DNA from: Sediminibacterium sp. Gen4 | GTDB taxonomy: Bacteria; Bacteroidota; Bacteroidia; Chitinophagales; Chitinophagaceae | DNA length: 43,183 bases | NCBI GenBank assembly: GCA_013391385.1 | Contig: JACBFI010000030.1 | Location: forward strand, 1-43,183 | Reading direction: 5' to 3' | In this document: positions 30,945-40,709 of the stretch, piece after piece | Layout of the letters: each line of letters opens with the position of its first letter | Position numbering within the stretch: position 1 is the stretch's first letter | The notes under the pieces: generated by a model | What the model was told of the DNA's origin: nothing | What the model saw: the letters and a program-made list of their open reading frames with translations, nothing else | Databases searched by the model: none | Made by a program: the position numbers and the translations under genes

Positions 30945-32102
30945 TTATTCCCCGGTTACTCGAATAATTCTCCCAGGTCCTTCAACAGCTACATAAATAG
31001 CTCCATCCGGACCTTGTTTAACATTACGTACTCTACCGATGCCTTCGAGTATTTTTTCATCTTTGGTGATGGTGGTGCCTTGCAATACAGCCCTACTCAC
31101 ATAATTGAATTTGAGAGAGCCCGTCAATACATTGCTTTTCCAGGATTTGAATTTATCGCTGGTGATCACTGCCATTCCACTAGGAGCAATAGAAGGAACC
31201 CAATATTTCAAAGGATCTGTAATACCATTGGAAGTGGGATTGGATGAGACAGCTACCCCATCGTAATTTTTTCCATAACTCACCAAGGGCCATCCGTAGT
31301 TTTTTCCTTTTTCAACCAGATTGATCTCATCGCCACCCATTGGCCCGTGTTCATTTTCCCAAATGCGGTTATTGACAGGATCGTATGTCATACCCTGTGG
31401 ATTGCGATGTCCGTAAGAGAACACTGTCGTTGCTGTTGTATTTCCCGGAAGTACAGGATTATCGGACGGTACTTTTCCGTCGTCAGTCATTCGATGTACT
31501 TTTCCCCAATCGCTTTTGGTATCCTGTGCATTCATGTTTCCGCTACCTACACCACCATAACTCGTAGAGCCACCCTCACCTATGCTCAGATAGAGCAATC
31601 CGGCTTTGTCAAATATGATTCGGCTACCATAATGTCCGTACCAGGTATTGGGTGTCTTGGTTTGAAAAATAGTTTCTGTATTCGTGATGGTATTACCATT
31701 GAGTTTAAATCGAGTAAGCTTTAAAACCGCACCATTCACGCCTGATTCTGAAGCTGCGTAGGAAATATAGATCCATCCATTGGTGGCATAGTTTGGGTGG
31801 ACTTTGATATCCAATAAACCACCTTGTCCATTGCTAACGATACCGGCAGGTACACCGGAGATTTCCTGTATGGTGCCATTGGTGCTGTATCTTGCGATGG
31901 TTCCTTTTTTTTCTGTAAACAAGAGATCACCATTCGGCAGAAAATCCATTCCCCAAATGATCTCTCTGTTATTCACAATCACAGTAGTTTTCAGGGTAGG
32001 TTCACCTGCAAGAGGTACTTCTGTGTTTTTACTGGATGAGCTTTGACAAGCACTCAGCCAACTCAACAGTGCCAAAAATGAAATGGTGATGGATGATTTC
32101 AT
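30945..32102 (-). CDS. PQQ-dependent sugar (aldose) dehydrogenase-like lipoprotein
   Basis: This protein has about 385 residues. It has the soluble glucose/aldose dehydrogenase beta-propeller fold (GSDH, YliI-like): WGMDFLPNGDLLFTEKKGTI, GLLDIKVHPNYATNGWIYISY, GHYGSRIIFDKAGLLYLSIGEGG, YGHRNPQGMTYDPVNNRIWENEHGP and GYGPDGAIYVAVEGPGRI-like end. Such enzymes oxidise aldoses in the periplasm with PQQ; whether this organism makes PQQ is not shown here. The lipobox LSAC places the Cys near residue 19 from ATG 32102. An in-frame ATG at 32186 lies beyond the terminator of the upstream gene, so it is rejected. Confidence 0.9.
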   Translation of the reverse strand: MKSSITISFLALLSWLSACQSSSSKNTEVPLAGEPTLKTTVIVNNREIIWGMDFLPNGDLLFTEKKGTIARYSTNGTIQEISGVPAGIVSNGQGGLLDIKVHPNYATNGWIYISYAASESGVNGAVLKLTRFKLNGNTITNTETIFQTKTPNTWYGHYGSRIIFDKAGLLYLSIGEGGSTSYGGVGSGNMNAQDTKSDWGKVHRMTDDGKVPSDNPVLPGNTTATTVFSYGHRNPQGMTYDPVNNRIWENEHGPMGGDEINLVEKGKNYGWPLVSYGKNYDGVAVSSNPTSNGITDPLKYWVPSIAPSGMAVITSDKFKSWKSNVLTGSLKFNYVSRAVLQGTTITKDEKILEGIGRVRNVKQGPDGAIYVAVEGPGRIIRVTGE

Positions 32103-32151
32103 ATGTTTGGATTTACGTACTAATAAATATAATGGTTCTATACCGCAAATA

Positions 32152-32183
32152 AAAAGCCCTGTTAATGGTTTAACAGGGCTTTT
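32152..32183 (-). terminator. Intrinsic terminator of the gyrA-TPR unit
   Basis: AAAAGCCCTGTTAA (32152-32165) pairs perfectly with TTAACAGGGCTTTT (32170-32183). On the minus strand the stem ends in a T run. It lies 22 bases beyond the stop of the TPR gene and upstream of the sugar dehydrogenase. Confidence 0.88.
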
Positions 32184-32205
32184 CAATATTTGTTGGCTTT
32201 ATGCT

Positions 32206-33579
32206 TTAGTACTTGTTGTGTAATGCATCAAACTCTTTGTATTTCGCTTCAAAAGCATCAAAAGCTGCATTGTCTTTACCTCTAGCTTTATCGCGCTTAT
32301 AGGCATACAAATTGGCTAACCAGTCAACCGTACGATTGATCACACTTTTTTCGTTATTGGTTCTGCTACTTTTATCTTTTAAGATGGCATAAGCTTTCTG
32401 CAACCATTCAATTGCCTGATCTACTTGTTGGGCAATAGAAGGTTCTAAAGCTGCATTGGCTTTTAGATAAGGTTCAGCTTCGGCTTTTGCTTTGGCTTCT
32501 ACTGCTGCTTTTTTCTTAGGATCTTTTTCCACAGGTTTCTCTGCATTGATCCTTTGAACGGAACGAATATTGTCACGCACCATATCATCCAGCGTTGCAA
32601 AAGTATTGTAACTCACAACCCCTACGTTGAAGGCGGCAATAGCGTTATTGCTGTTCTTAGCAAATGCTTTTTTAAATGCTTCAATCGATTTGTTGCTATA
32701 CTTAGCTGCAGTAGCGCTATCCAGGTCATCTTTATTTTTAGCATTGGCAAAGGATTCTCCGAATAACAGGTATTTATTTTCAGTCAAAGTTCCCGCTGCA
32801 TCTTCTTTGTCATACATTTCTGTTTTTGTTTTCAGATCGTATGAGTCGATGAAATCCATCTCATAGATTTCCCACTCTTTACTTTTATCAGGAAATACTT
32901 CATTAGCCAGCGCAAGGTTCTTTTTGAATTTTGCTTCATCCTTTTGACTGCTGGAATAATAATCCAATAAGAAGCGATACACGTCTATGAAGATGGTATC
33001 GGTTACTTTATTATCCGCCAAACGCTGATAATAGTCAGCAGCAGTAGCTAATTTTTTTGCATTTTGGAAAGCATAAGCGGCATAGAGGATGGATGTGGTA
33101 TCCATTTTCAGGTTATTGCTGGTCCATTTGTTTTCGATAATCTGATCGATATAACGGATAGCGGTCGCAAAATTTTCACCTGCATTCGCCCAATCTTTAT
33201 CATTGAAACTGCCTGTTCCTCTAGTAATAAAACCAAAATACATATCGAAATAGGCACCGAGACCATCTTTCTCTTTTGCGATAGCATACGTAGGATCCAT
33301 TTCCTGGTATTTTTTCAAAGCCGCTTCTGCTTCTGCTCCGGCATTGGCATATTTGGCACTGAGTTCAGGTGTTTTAAAGATCGCAGCATAGATCTTGGCT
33401 TTGAACATATACGTCTCTGCTTTTGCTTGCGCTTTTGGATCCGTAGCTAATTTATCGATCTCTGTTTTTGCATCTTCCACCCTGCCTAAGATCAATGCAT
33501 TTTGTACCTTTTTATAATCCTGTGCGGTAACAAACTGCAGTGTTGCAGCAAACATGGAAAGCATGAATAGCTTCTTCAT
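32206..33579 (-). CDS. Secreted TPR-repeat protein
   Basis: This protein has 457 residues, with a signal peptide ending FVTAQ. The mature part is Lys/Ala-rich and almost all helical, with tetratricopeptide-like repeats (DAKTEIDKLA, NFATAIRYIDQ, AADYYQRLADN, AIAAFNVGVVSYN, AIEWLQKAYAIL). TPR arrays hold protein complexes together; here the partner is unknown. It starts 12 bases after the gyrA stop and shares its strand, so it is probably read through from gyrA. A TPR protein beside gyrA recurs in Bacteroidota as far as I recall. Function is open. Confidence 0.78.
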   Translation of the reverse strand: MKKLFMLSMFAATLQFVTAQDYKKVQNALILGRVEDAKTEIDKLATDPKAQAKAETYMFKAKIYAAIFKTPELSAKYANAGAEAEAALKKYQEMDPTYAIAKEKDGLGAYFDMYFGFITRGTGSFNDKDWANAGENFATAIRYIDQIIENKWTSNNLKMDTTSILYAAYAFQNAKKLATAADYYQRLADNKVTDTIFIDVYRFLLDYYSSSQKDEAKFKKNLALANEVFPDKSKEWEIYEMDFIDSYDLKTKTEMYDKEDAAGTLTENKYLLFGESFANAKNKDDLDSATAAKYSNKSIEAFKKAFAKNSNNAIAAFNVGVVSYNTFATLDDMVRDNIRSVQRINAEKPVEKDPKKKAAVEAKAKAEAEPYLKANAALEPSIAQQVDQAIEWLQKAYAILKDKSSRTNNEKSVINRTVDWLANLYAYKRDKARGKDNAAFDAFEAKYKEFDALHNKY

Positions 33580-33591
33580 AACGGGAGGTTT

Positions 33592-36237
33592 TTAAACTTG
33601 GTTTTCGTTAGTGGTTGAATCGTTATTTTCTGTTGCAGGGTTTTCGTTTTCAGTTGGTTCACCGGGTATTTCCGATGATTCTTCTTCTTCATCATCTTCA
33701 ATCTGTGAAATGGCAGCAATCTCGTCTCCTTCATCGATCCTGATCAGTTTCACACCCTGTGTGGCCCTACCTGCTTCACGGATCTCACTGATGCTGGTAC
33801 GAATCGTGATACCGGATTTACAAGTGATGATAAGGTCTTCTTTTTCAGTTACATAGAGGATGCCAACTAAACTTCCTGTTTTGTCTGTAACATTGATCGT
33901 TTTCACCCCTTTTCCACCTCGATTGGTGATACGGTATTCATCGATCTGCGTTCTTTTTCCAAAGCCCTTTTCACTTACTACCAATATGGTTCGGGTAGTA
34001 TCCTCCTTATTTACACAGATCATGCCAATTACTTCATCTTTCTCATCATCCACCTCAATACCTGCTACACCAATGGCACCTCTACCTGTTGAACGTACTT
34101 TTTCTTCCTCAAAACGAATGGCTCTACCACTTTTCACCGCCAGCATGATCTCAGATTTGCCATCTGTCATCCTTGCTTCCAGTAATTCATCGCCTTCTAC
34201 AATGGTAATCGCATTCACACCATTGGCTCTAGGGCGACTGAAATCTTCCAAAGAAGTCTTTTTGATGATCCCTTTCTTGGTACAAAGTACAATATAATGT
34301 TGCTGTACAAAATCTTTATCAGCCAGATTTTTTACATCGATAATGGCTTTCACCTTATCGTCACCCGGTAATTGTATCAGGTTTTGAATGGCTCTTCCCT
34401 TGCTTTGTTTTTCTCCTTCGGGTATTTCGTATACACGCATCCAGTAACAGCGTCCTTTTTCTGTGAAGAATAGCATCGTGTCGTGGGTAGAAGCTACAAA
34501 TAGATGTTCTACAAAATCTTCTTCACGTGTTTTAGAACCCACCGCTCCTCTTCCACCACGTTTTTGTTGGCGGTATTCAGATGCAGATGTTCTTTTGATA
34601 TAACCCAAATGTGAAATGGTAATCACTACATCTTCTTCTTCAATGAGATCTTCGATACGCATCTCATCAGCGAGGTATTGAATCTCACTCTTACGCGCAT
34701 CTCCAAATTGCTCTTTGATCTCGATCAATTCTTTTTTGATCAGATCATAACGCAGTGCTTCACTTCCCAATAATGCTTTTAAATCTTTGATGGTATTGAT
34801 CAAACCATTGAATTCTTCAATGATTTTTTCTCTTTCCATGCCGGTCAAACGCTGTAAACGCAGTTCCAGTATGGCTTTGGCTTGTGCTTCTGATAAGCCT
34901 TCTTCCTGTTTATATAATTCGTTAGAAAGATCTGTGAAGAGTTCTTGTTTCAGTAACCATTTGGCTTCTTTACTCTTGCTGATCAGACTTTCTTTTGCTT
35001 CATCCGGTGTTCTGCTGGCACGAATCAAGGTGATTACTTCATCCAAATGATCCAATGCTTTCAGGTATCCTTCCAAGATATGCGCTCGTTCTTCTGCTTT
35101 GCGCAAATCGAATTTGGCTCTGCGGATGACTACATCCATTCTGAAATCAATGAACTCGGCAATCAAATCGCGCAGGTTCATGATTTTAGGTTTGCCCTTG
35201 GATAACGCTACATTGTTGATACCGTAGCTGGTTTGTAATTCAGTGTATTTGTACAACTGGTTAATGACCACTTGTGCTACCGCATCACGCTTCAGATCCA
35301 GTACAATTCTGGTTCCTTCGCGTTTATTACTTTCATTGTTGACATGTGCAATTCCCTCAACGGTCTTATCATTCACCAATTGTCCAATACGATCCGTCAA
35401 TTGATCTCGGTTCACCTGATAAGGAACTTCCGTGATCACGATCTGCTCACGACCGCTTTGCTTGGTATCCACGTGACATTTACCACGCACAACAACTCTT
35501 CCTCTTCCGGTGAGTAAAGCCTGTTTTACACCTTCCATGCCATAGATCACACCTCCTGTTGGGAAATCAGGGGCTTTCACGTATTGTATCAGTTCTTCGC
35601 CTGTGATCTCTCTGTTGTCTATAAATGCCACGCATCCATCTACTACTTCGCTCAGGTTATGCGGCATCATATTGGTAGCCATACCTACGGCAATACCAGA
35701 TGAACCATTCACCAAGAGTTGAGGAATACGGGAAGGAAGAACGGTAGGTTCTTGTAAAGAGTCATCGAAATTCAGTTGAAAATCAACGGTCTCTTTTTCA
35801 ATATCATCCAGCATGGCTTCTGCCACTTTCTGTAAACGGGCTTCGGTATAACGCATTGCCGCCGGTGGGTCTCCATCCTGGTTACCAAAGTTACCCTGTC
35901 CATCTACCAGTGTATAACGCATGGTCCAATCCTGTGCCATACGCACCAATGTATCATAGATGGATGAGTCGCCATGCGGGTGGTATTTACCCATCACCTC
36001 ACCCACAATACGGGCAGATTTTTTGTAAGGCTTGTTGCTGTTATTCCCCAGTTCATTCATCGCATACAAAACCCTGCGATGTACCGGTTTAAAACCATCC
36101 CTGGCATCAGGTAGGGCACGACCAACGATCACCGACATCGAATAATCGATGTAGGCTGTTTTCATTTGTTCTTCAATATTGACCTGTATAATGCGGTCGT
36201 TATCGCTCGTCTGTTCGGGTAGCAGATTTTCTTCCAT
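33592..36237 (-). CDS. gyrA: DNA gyrase subunit A
   Basis: This protein has 881 residues. It is the cleavage-religation subunit that, with GyrB, adds negative supercoils. The catalytic Tyr is Y130 in [10 protein letters not shown]. The region equivalent to the quinolone pocket reads [11 protein letters not shown], with S91 and D95 at the positions of E. coli S83 and D87, so no classic resistance substitution is present. The C-terminal beta-pinwheel begins near 530 and the GyrA box is visible as [11 protein letters not shown]. The last 40 residues are Glu/Asn/Thr-rich and acidic. An in-frame ATG at 36288 would add 17 basic residues that do not fit the family, so ATG 36237 is used. Confidence 0.96.
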   Translation of the reverse strand: MEENLLPEQTSDNDRIIQVNIEEQMKTAYIDYSMSVIVGRALPDARDGFKPVHRRVLYAMNELGNNSNKPYKKSARIVGEVMGKYHPHGDSSIYDTLVRMAQDWTMRYTLVDGQGNFGNQDGDPPAAMRYTEARLQKVAEAMLDDIEKETVDFQLNFDDSLQEPTVLPSRIPQLLVNGSSGIAVGMATNMMPHNLSEVVDGCVAFIDNREITGEELIQYVKAPDFPTGGVIYGMEGVKQALLTGRGRVVVRGKCHVDTKQSGREQIVITEVPYQVNRDQLTDRIGQLVNDKTVEGIAHVNNESNKREGTRIVLDLKRDAVAQVVINQLYKYTELQTSYGINNVALSKGKPKIMNLRDLIAEFIDFRMDVVIRRAKFDLRKAEERAHILEGYLKALDHLDEVITLIRASRTPDEAKESLISKSKEAKWLLKQELFTDLSNELYKQEEGLSEAQAKAILELRLQRLTGMEREKIIEEFNGLINTIKDLKALLGSEALRYDLIKKELIEIKEQFGDARKSEIQYLADEMRIEDLIEEEDVVITISHLGYIKRTSASEYRQQKRGGRGAVGSKTREEDFVEHLFVASTHDTMLFFTEKGRCYWMRVYEIPEGEKQSKGRAIQNLIQLPGDDKVKAIIDVKNLADKDFVQQHYIVLCTKKGIIKKTSLEDFSRPRANGVNAITIVEGDELLEARMTDGKSEIMLAVKSGRAIRFEEEKVRSTGRGAIGVAGIEVDDEKDEVIGMICVNKEDTTRTILVVSEKGFGKRTQIDEYRITNRGGKGVKTINVTDKTGSLVGILYVTEKEDLIITCKSGITIRTSISEIREAGRATQGVKLIRIDEGDEIAAISQIEDDEEEESSEIPGEPTENENPATENNDSTTNENQV

Positions 36238-36382
36238 GTTCGCTTTTCTCGTACGTATTTTTGAGTTCTTCCCGGTGGATTTTAGCACCCATAAATCCGG
36301 GATGGCGAAGATAGTTTTTTTAGGTGGGAAAAAAGGGCTGAAATGGCTGTTTTTTAAGCAGTTTTATCCACAAAGCTGCATA

Positions 36383-36436
36383 AAAAAACACCCTGTTTTT
36401 CCATGGCTCTTGGCGATGGGAAAACTAGGGTGTTTT
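36383..36436 (-). terminator. Terminator of the GIN-domain gene
   Basis: AAAACACCCT (36385-36394) pairs with AGGGTGTTTT (36427-36436), and inner words GTTTTTCCAT and ATGGGAAAAC extend the stem with small bulges. On the minus strand it ends in a run of seven T. It lies 30 bases after the stop of the gene at 36466. Confidence 0.75.
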
Positions 36437-36465
36437 GTTCTTCTATTACCTTATATGCAAGAGAC

Positions 36466-37195
36466 TTAGTTGGTCACTTTTCTGATGTCTGAACTGCCGC
36501 TTTTGGAAGTCGTAGCCGTAGCATTCCCTTTGTAATGGATATCGCTACCGCCTGATGCAGTGGCATCCATTTGCTTATTCGCGGTAATGCTCACATCACT
36601 ACCTCCACTGGAAACCACTCTGCATACATCCGTAATCAACCCATACCCTTCTATATCACTTCCTCCTGATGCAGAAATCTTCACCTGAGCAGCTTTACCT
36701 TTAATAATGGCATCGCTGCCACCGCTGGCTGACAGACTTAACTCATCGCATTGAATCTCTCCCTTGAGGTCTGAACCACCGGAAATAGAGATGCTGAGTT
36801 TATTGCTTCTGATCAGGGTTTCCAACGATACGTCTGACCCCCCTGAAGCACCCAACTTATCCAGGTTTTTTACGGATACATATGCTTTTAGTCTTTTATT
36901 GTCTCCACCTGGACCCCCAATTCCGGCCATCCTTTTTTTCATAGTAAATTTTTAATACCCCATCCACCACTTCCGTGATGATCTTATCACGATACGCATC
37001 AGAAACAGCGCTTACTGCTACCGCTTCTTCGGATGATTGTGTGAGATACAGATCAATACCATTGGATACCTGTACCGCATGGAAATTTTTGAGTCCATTG
37101 CGACTCTGTGCATTGGCATCGCGAATGGTTTTTTGGGCAAGGATCGTTCCGGTCAGCATCAGTAACGAAACGAATAAGGTGATCGCTTGTTTCAT
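36466..37195 (-). pseudogene. GIN-domain (DUF2807) secreted protein, interrupted by a frameshift
   Basis: The gene starts at ATG 37195 with a signal peptide ending TILAQ and reads NFHAVQVSNGIDLYLTQ, the start of a head-GIN domain, as far as a stop near 36896. The rest of the domain (AYVSVKNLDKLGASGGSDV and repeated SGGSD turns, the DUF2807 beta-helix) is in the +1 frame from about 36900 to 36466. Removing one base from the G5 tract (C5 at 36914-36918 on the plus strand) would join the frames as NWGPGGDNKRLKAYV, a natural reading; one base from the nearby A7 tract would also work. It may be a sequencing error, a phase-variable tract or a true pseudogene. GIN proteins are cell-envelope proteins of unknown role. 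Confidence 0.85.
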
Positions 37196-37351
37196 GTAGG
37201 ATTTTTTAAGTTGAACGAATCAGTCTTGCTTTCCAGGTTTGAGTTGATTTTTTTGATCGCTTGTAAACCCCGTATTTGATTCCGCTTTCTGTGCATTTCA
37301 GTGCCTTCAGTGGCAACATTTTCTATTCATTATTTCTACTTAGCTTGCGGC

Positions 37352-38671
37352 ATGTCATTTCCACTTCCTCATATCCTCGTTTTTGGTGCCGGTAAATCAT
37401 CTACTGTCTTGATTGATTACCTCAAACGCGAAACCCGACGCAGACAATGGAAACTAACCGTGGCGGATGCGGATATAGAGACCGTTCTTCAAAAGTTGGG
37501 CACTGAAATGCATACCCATGCGGTTCAACTGGATATTACCAATACCGAAAAAAGAAGATCATTGATCGCTGCTGCAGATGTGGTGATCTCTTTAATGCCA
37601 CCTGCTCTTCATTATCATGTGGCCATGGACTGCTTGGATCTCGGAAAACATTTACTCACTGCTTCTTATGTTGATGATCAAATCAAAGCGTTGCAACAGC
37701 AAATTGCTGATAAGGAATTGTTGTTTTTGTGTGAGATGGGATTGGATCCCGGTATCGATCACATGAGTGCGATGCAATTGATCCATGCCATTAAAGCCAA
37801 AGGGGGAAAGATCCGTTCCTTCTTATCCCATTGCGGTGGATTGGTAGCTCCTGAAAGCGATAATAATCCTTGGCATTATAAAATCAGTTGGAATCCTCGC
37901 AATGTAGTACTGGCAGGTAAAGCCGGTGCTGTATTTCTGAAAAACGGTGAAGAACAGGCATTGTCTTATGAACAGTTGTTCCATGCATCCGGAAACGTCA
38001 CCATTCCCGATCTTGGTGAATTGGCCTACTATGCTAACAGAGACTCTCTGAGTTATATTCCGAAATACGATTTACAAGATTGTTCAACATTTATCAGAAC
38101 AACGCTACGACATTCAGATTTCTGCAAAGGATGGGCGGCCATTGTTGATCTGAAGCTGACGGATGAGATTATAACCTACGATACAGATACTTTGCGGATG
38201 TCTGATTTTCTCCAACAGCATCTACAACAACACCGGTTATCTGTTACACAGGAACAATTATCATCTGATCCACATATTCACGCAATGCTACTCAGTTTGG
38301 GTTTGAATAGTGAACTGCCCATCCATAATGGTGTATGTACTGCTGCAGATATTCTTCAATGGAGAATGGAATCATCTTGGATTTTGGAGCCCTACGATAA
38401 AGACATGATCGTAATGTTACATGAAATCGAATATGAGTTGAATGGCCAACAAAAAAAAGTCAGAAGCAGTTTGGTGGTTAAGGGTGAAGATCATTTACGT
38501 ACAGCCATGGCGAAAACGGTTGGATTACCATTGGGCATTGCTGCGATATTGATAGCCGACAAAGTGCTACTTGAAAAGGGTCTGCATATTCCGATCATTC
38601 CTTCTATCTACACTCCCGTATTATCTTTACTGGAAAAAGAAGGAATCCTATTTCATGAAGTAGAAGACTAA
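37352..38671 (+). CDS. Saccharopine dehydrogenase-like protein (LYS9 type)
   Basis: This protein has about 439 residues. An N-terminal Rossmann fold opens with LVFGAGKSSTVLIDYL, followed by DADIETVLQKL and DVVISLMPPALHYHVAMDCLDLGKHLLTASY, typical of the saccharopine reductase/dehydrogenase family. The middle CEMGLDPGIDHMSAMQLIHA and GGLVAPESDNNPWHYKISWNP segments define the LYS9-like C-terminal domain. In other organisms the enzyme works in lysine metabolism through saccharopine. The second lysine-pathway half is not seen here, so the exact reaction in this organism is not fixed. ATG 37352 is chosen because it opens directly before the Rossmann motif; the upstream 17 codons are not conserved-looking. 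Confidence 0.9.
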   Translation: MSFPLPHILVFGAGKSSTVLIDYLKRETRRRQWKLTVADADIETVLQKLGTEMHTHAVQLDITNTEKRRSLIAAADVVISLMPPALHYHVAMDCLDLGKHLLTASYVDDQIKALQQQIADKELLFLCEMGLDPGIDHMSAMQLIHAIKAKGGKIRSFLSHCGGLVAPESDNNPWHYKISWNPRNVVLAGKAGAVFLKNGEEQALSYEQLFHASGNVTIPDLGELAYYANRDSLSYIPKYDLQDCSTFIRTTLRHSDFCKGWAAIVDLKLTDEIITYDTDTLRMSDFLQQHLQQHRLSVTQEQLSSDPHIHAMLLSLGLNSELPIHNGVCTAADILQWRMESSWILEPYDKDMIVMLHEIEYELNGQQKKVRSSLVVKGEDHLRTAMAKTVGLPLGIAAILIADKVLLEKGLHIPIIPSIYTPVLSLLEKEGILFHEVED

Positions 38672-38684
38672 GCCTATCTCTATT

Positions 38685-40709
38685 TTACTTTTTTTTCCTT
38701 TTACCAGTCTCCTTTTCACTTTTGACTTTTGATTTTTCACTTTTGCCTTCCATCACCCATTCATAATCCAATTGTCTTTTTTCAAGATTGGCTGCCACCA
38801 CCCGAATGGTGACTTTATCACCCATGCGGAAGGTCCTGCCACTTCTTCGTCCTACCAAGCTATAATCACTTTCCACCAATCTGAAGTCATCATAATCACT
38901 CAGTCCAATTAAACTCACCAGTCCTTCACATTTGTGTTCAACAGTTTCTACCCAGAATCCAAAACTGGCAACACCGCTCACTACCCCTTCAAAACTTTCT
39001 CCCAGATAATCGCGCATGTACTCTACTTGTTTGTACTTATTACCTGCACGTTCGCATTCCATGGCTGCACGTTCTCTGTCGCTGCTGTGTTTACACTTCT
39101 CTTCCATTTTTTTATCGATCATTGGTTTCCCTTGTAGCACGGTTTCCAGTACACGGTGCACCAATACATCGGGATATCTTCGGATGGGAGAAGTAAAGTG
39201 ACAATAATATTCAAAAGCCAATCCGTAGTGACCAATATTCTCGGTCGTATACACGGCTTTTGCCATGGTACGTATACCCAATTGCTCCAATACATGCTGC
39301 TCCGGTTTTCCTTTGGCATCTGCCAGCATTTGATTAAAACTTGCAGCAATAGATTCAGGTGAGCTTAGATCGAACTTATGACCATACTTTTTTGCGAACT
39401 CCATAAAAGGAGCCAATCTTTCTGCATCCGGTTGGTCATGCACACGATATGGGAATGGGATCTGCTTTTTATTGATCTGTATTTTGGAAATATTCTCTGC
39501 AACTGTACGATTGGCCAGTAGCATGAACTCTTCAATCAGTTGATGGGCTTCTTTGCTTTCTTTTACAACAATACCTACCGGTTTCCCCTTTTCATCTAAC
39601 TTAAAACGTACTTCCTGGGAAGAGAAATTGATAGCACCTTTACTGAAGCGCTTCTTTCGCATTTTCTGTGCAAAATCATTCAGTAGTAAAATATCTTCTG
39701 CAAATTTTCCTTCCTTGGTTTCAATGATCTCTTGAACATCTTCATAAGTGAAGCGATGATCAGAATGAATCACCGTTCTACCTAACCAATATTGTTTGAT
39801 CTCTCCTTTGGCATTCATTTGAAAAATGGCGGAGAAAGTAAATTTATCTTCATGAGGTCTGAGCGAACACAATTCATTCGAGATACGTTCCGGTAACATT
39901 GGGTTCACCCTATCAGGCAAGTAAACGGATGTGGCTCTTTTATACGCTTCTTCATCCAATTCTGTTTCAGGATGTACATAATAGCTGACGTCGGCAATAT
40001 GAACACCGATTTCATAAATGCCATTGGATAATTTTCGAATAGAAATGGCGTCATCAAAATCTTTGGCATCTACAGGGTCGATGGTAAATGTGCGAATCTC
40101 TCTGCAGTCTTTTCTTTTTTTGATCTCTTCTGTATCCAGTACATCGGGTAATCGTTTTGCTTCTTCCAATACATCTTCAGGGAAAAACAGCGGAAAACCC
40201 GCTTGTGCCAGTAATTCCTTCATGGCTGCGTCGTTCTCATCTTCCGGTTGCATTACACTCACGACTTCGCCAACGGGTTTTTTATCTTCTTTCTCCCATT
40301 TGACCAATCGAGCTACTACTCGGTCTTTATTTTTAGCACCATTCAAGGATGTCAATGGAATAAAAAGATCCGGCATGGGTTTATCCGTATCAGGAACGAA
40401 AAATGCAAAATTGGTGGAGAGCTGAATGTACCCGATGAATTCTGTTTGTCTTCGGCTGATCACTTCTGTGATCTTTCCTTCTTTTTTGCCGGTTCTTCCG
40501 TTTTCACGCACCACTTTTACACGAACTACATCTCCATTGAGGGCATTCATAAAGTCGCCCGGACGCACCAGTACATCACCACTGCCATTATCGATGACCA
40601 CATATCCCATACCTGAACGGGTTACGTCCAGTTTACCTTTTAGTAATTGTGCCGTTACAGATTTTTGTTTTTGCTTCTGTTTCTTTTGCTTCGATGTTTT
40701 CTTACTCAT
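38685..40709 (-). CDS. rnr: Ribonuclease R (RNB/VacB family 3'-5' exoribonuclease)
   Basis: This protein has 674 residues, somewhat shorter than many. It degrades structured RNA from 3' to 5'. A Lys-rich start leads into cold-shock-like OB domains (about 20-170). The RNB catalytic domain carries IDPVDAKDFDDAIS (D211, D214, D217, D219, D220), later HDQPDAERL and YCHFTSPIRRYPDVLVHR, and an S1 domain (GVVSGVASFGFWVETV) follows. The final residues, from about 656, are Lys/Glu/Ser-rich and are encoded by an AGTCAAAAGTGAAAA-type intergenic repeat (38700-38745), an apparent 3' extension. It is the last gene of the bioD operon, and its ATG overlaps the lpxK stop (ATGA). Confidence 0.94.
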   Translation of the reverse strand: MSKKTSKQKKQKQKQKSVTAQLLKGKLDVTRSGMGYVVIDNGSGDVLVRPGDFMNALNGDVVRVKVVRENGRTGKKEGKITEVISRRQTEFIGYIQLSTNFAFFVPDTDKPMPDLFIPLTSLNGAKNKDRVVARLVKWEKEDKKPVGEVVSVMQPEDENDAAMKELLAQAGFPLFFPEDVLEEAKRLPDVLDTEEIKKRKDCREIRTFTIDPVDAKDFDDAISIRKLSNGIYEIGVHIADVSYYVHPETELDEEAYKRATSVYLPDRVNPMLPERISNELCSLRPHEDKFTFSAIFQMNAKGEIKQYWLGRTVIHSDHRFTYEDVQEIIETKEGKFAEDILLLNDFAQKMRKKRFSKGAINFSSQEVRFKLDEKGKPVGIVVKESKEAHQLIEEFMLLANRTVAENISKIQINKKQIPFPYRVHDQPDAERLAPFMEFAKKYGHKFDLSSPESIAASFNQMLADAKGKPEQHVLEQLGIRTMAKAVYTTENIGHYGLAFEYYCHFTSPIRRYPDVLVHRVLETVLQGKPMIDKKMEEKCKHSSDRERAAMECERAGNKYKQVEYMRDYLGESFEGVVSGVASFGFWVETVEHKCEGLVSLIGLSDYDDFRLVESDYSLVGRRSGRTFRMGDKVTIRVVAANLEKRQLDYEWVMEGKSEKSKVKSEKETGKRKKK

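Noticed and set aside
32102-32186. Longer start for the sugar dehydrogenase at 32186
   Set aside because: This ATG lies upstream of the TPR-gene terminator hairpin, and the extension would place the lipobox far from the N-terminus.
36237-36288. Longer gyrA start at 36288
   Set aside because: The 17 extra residues are basic and unlike GyrA N-termini; the family reading begins at ATG 36237.
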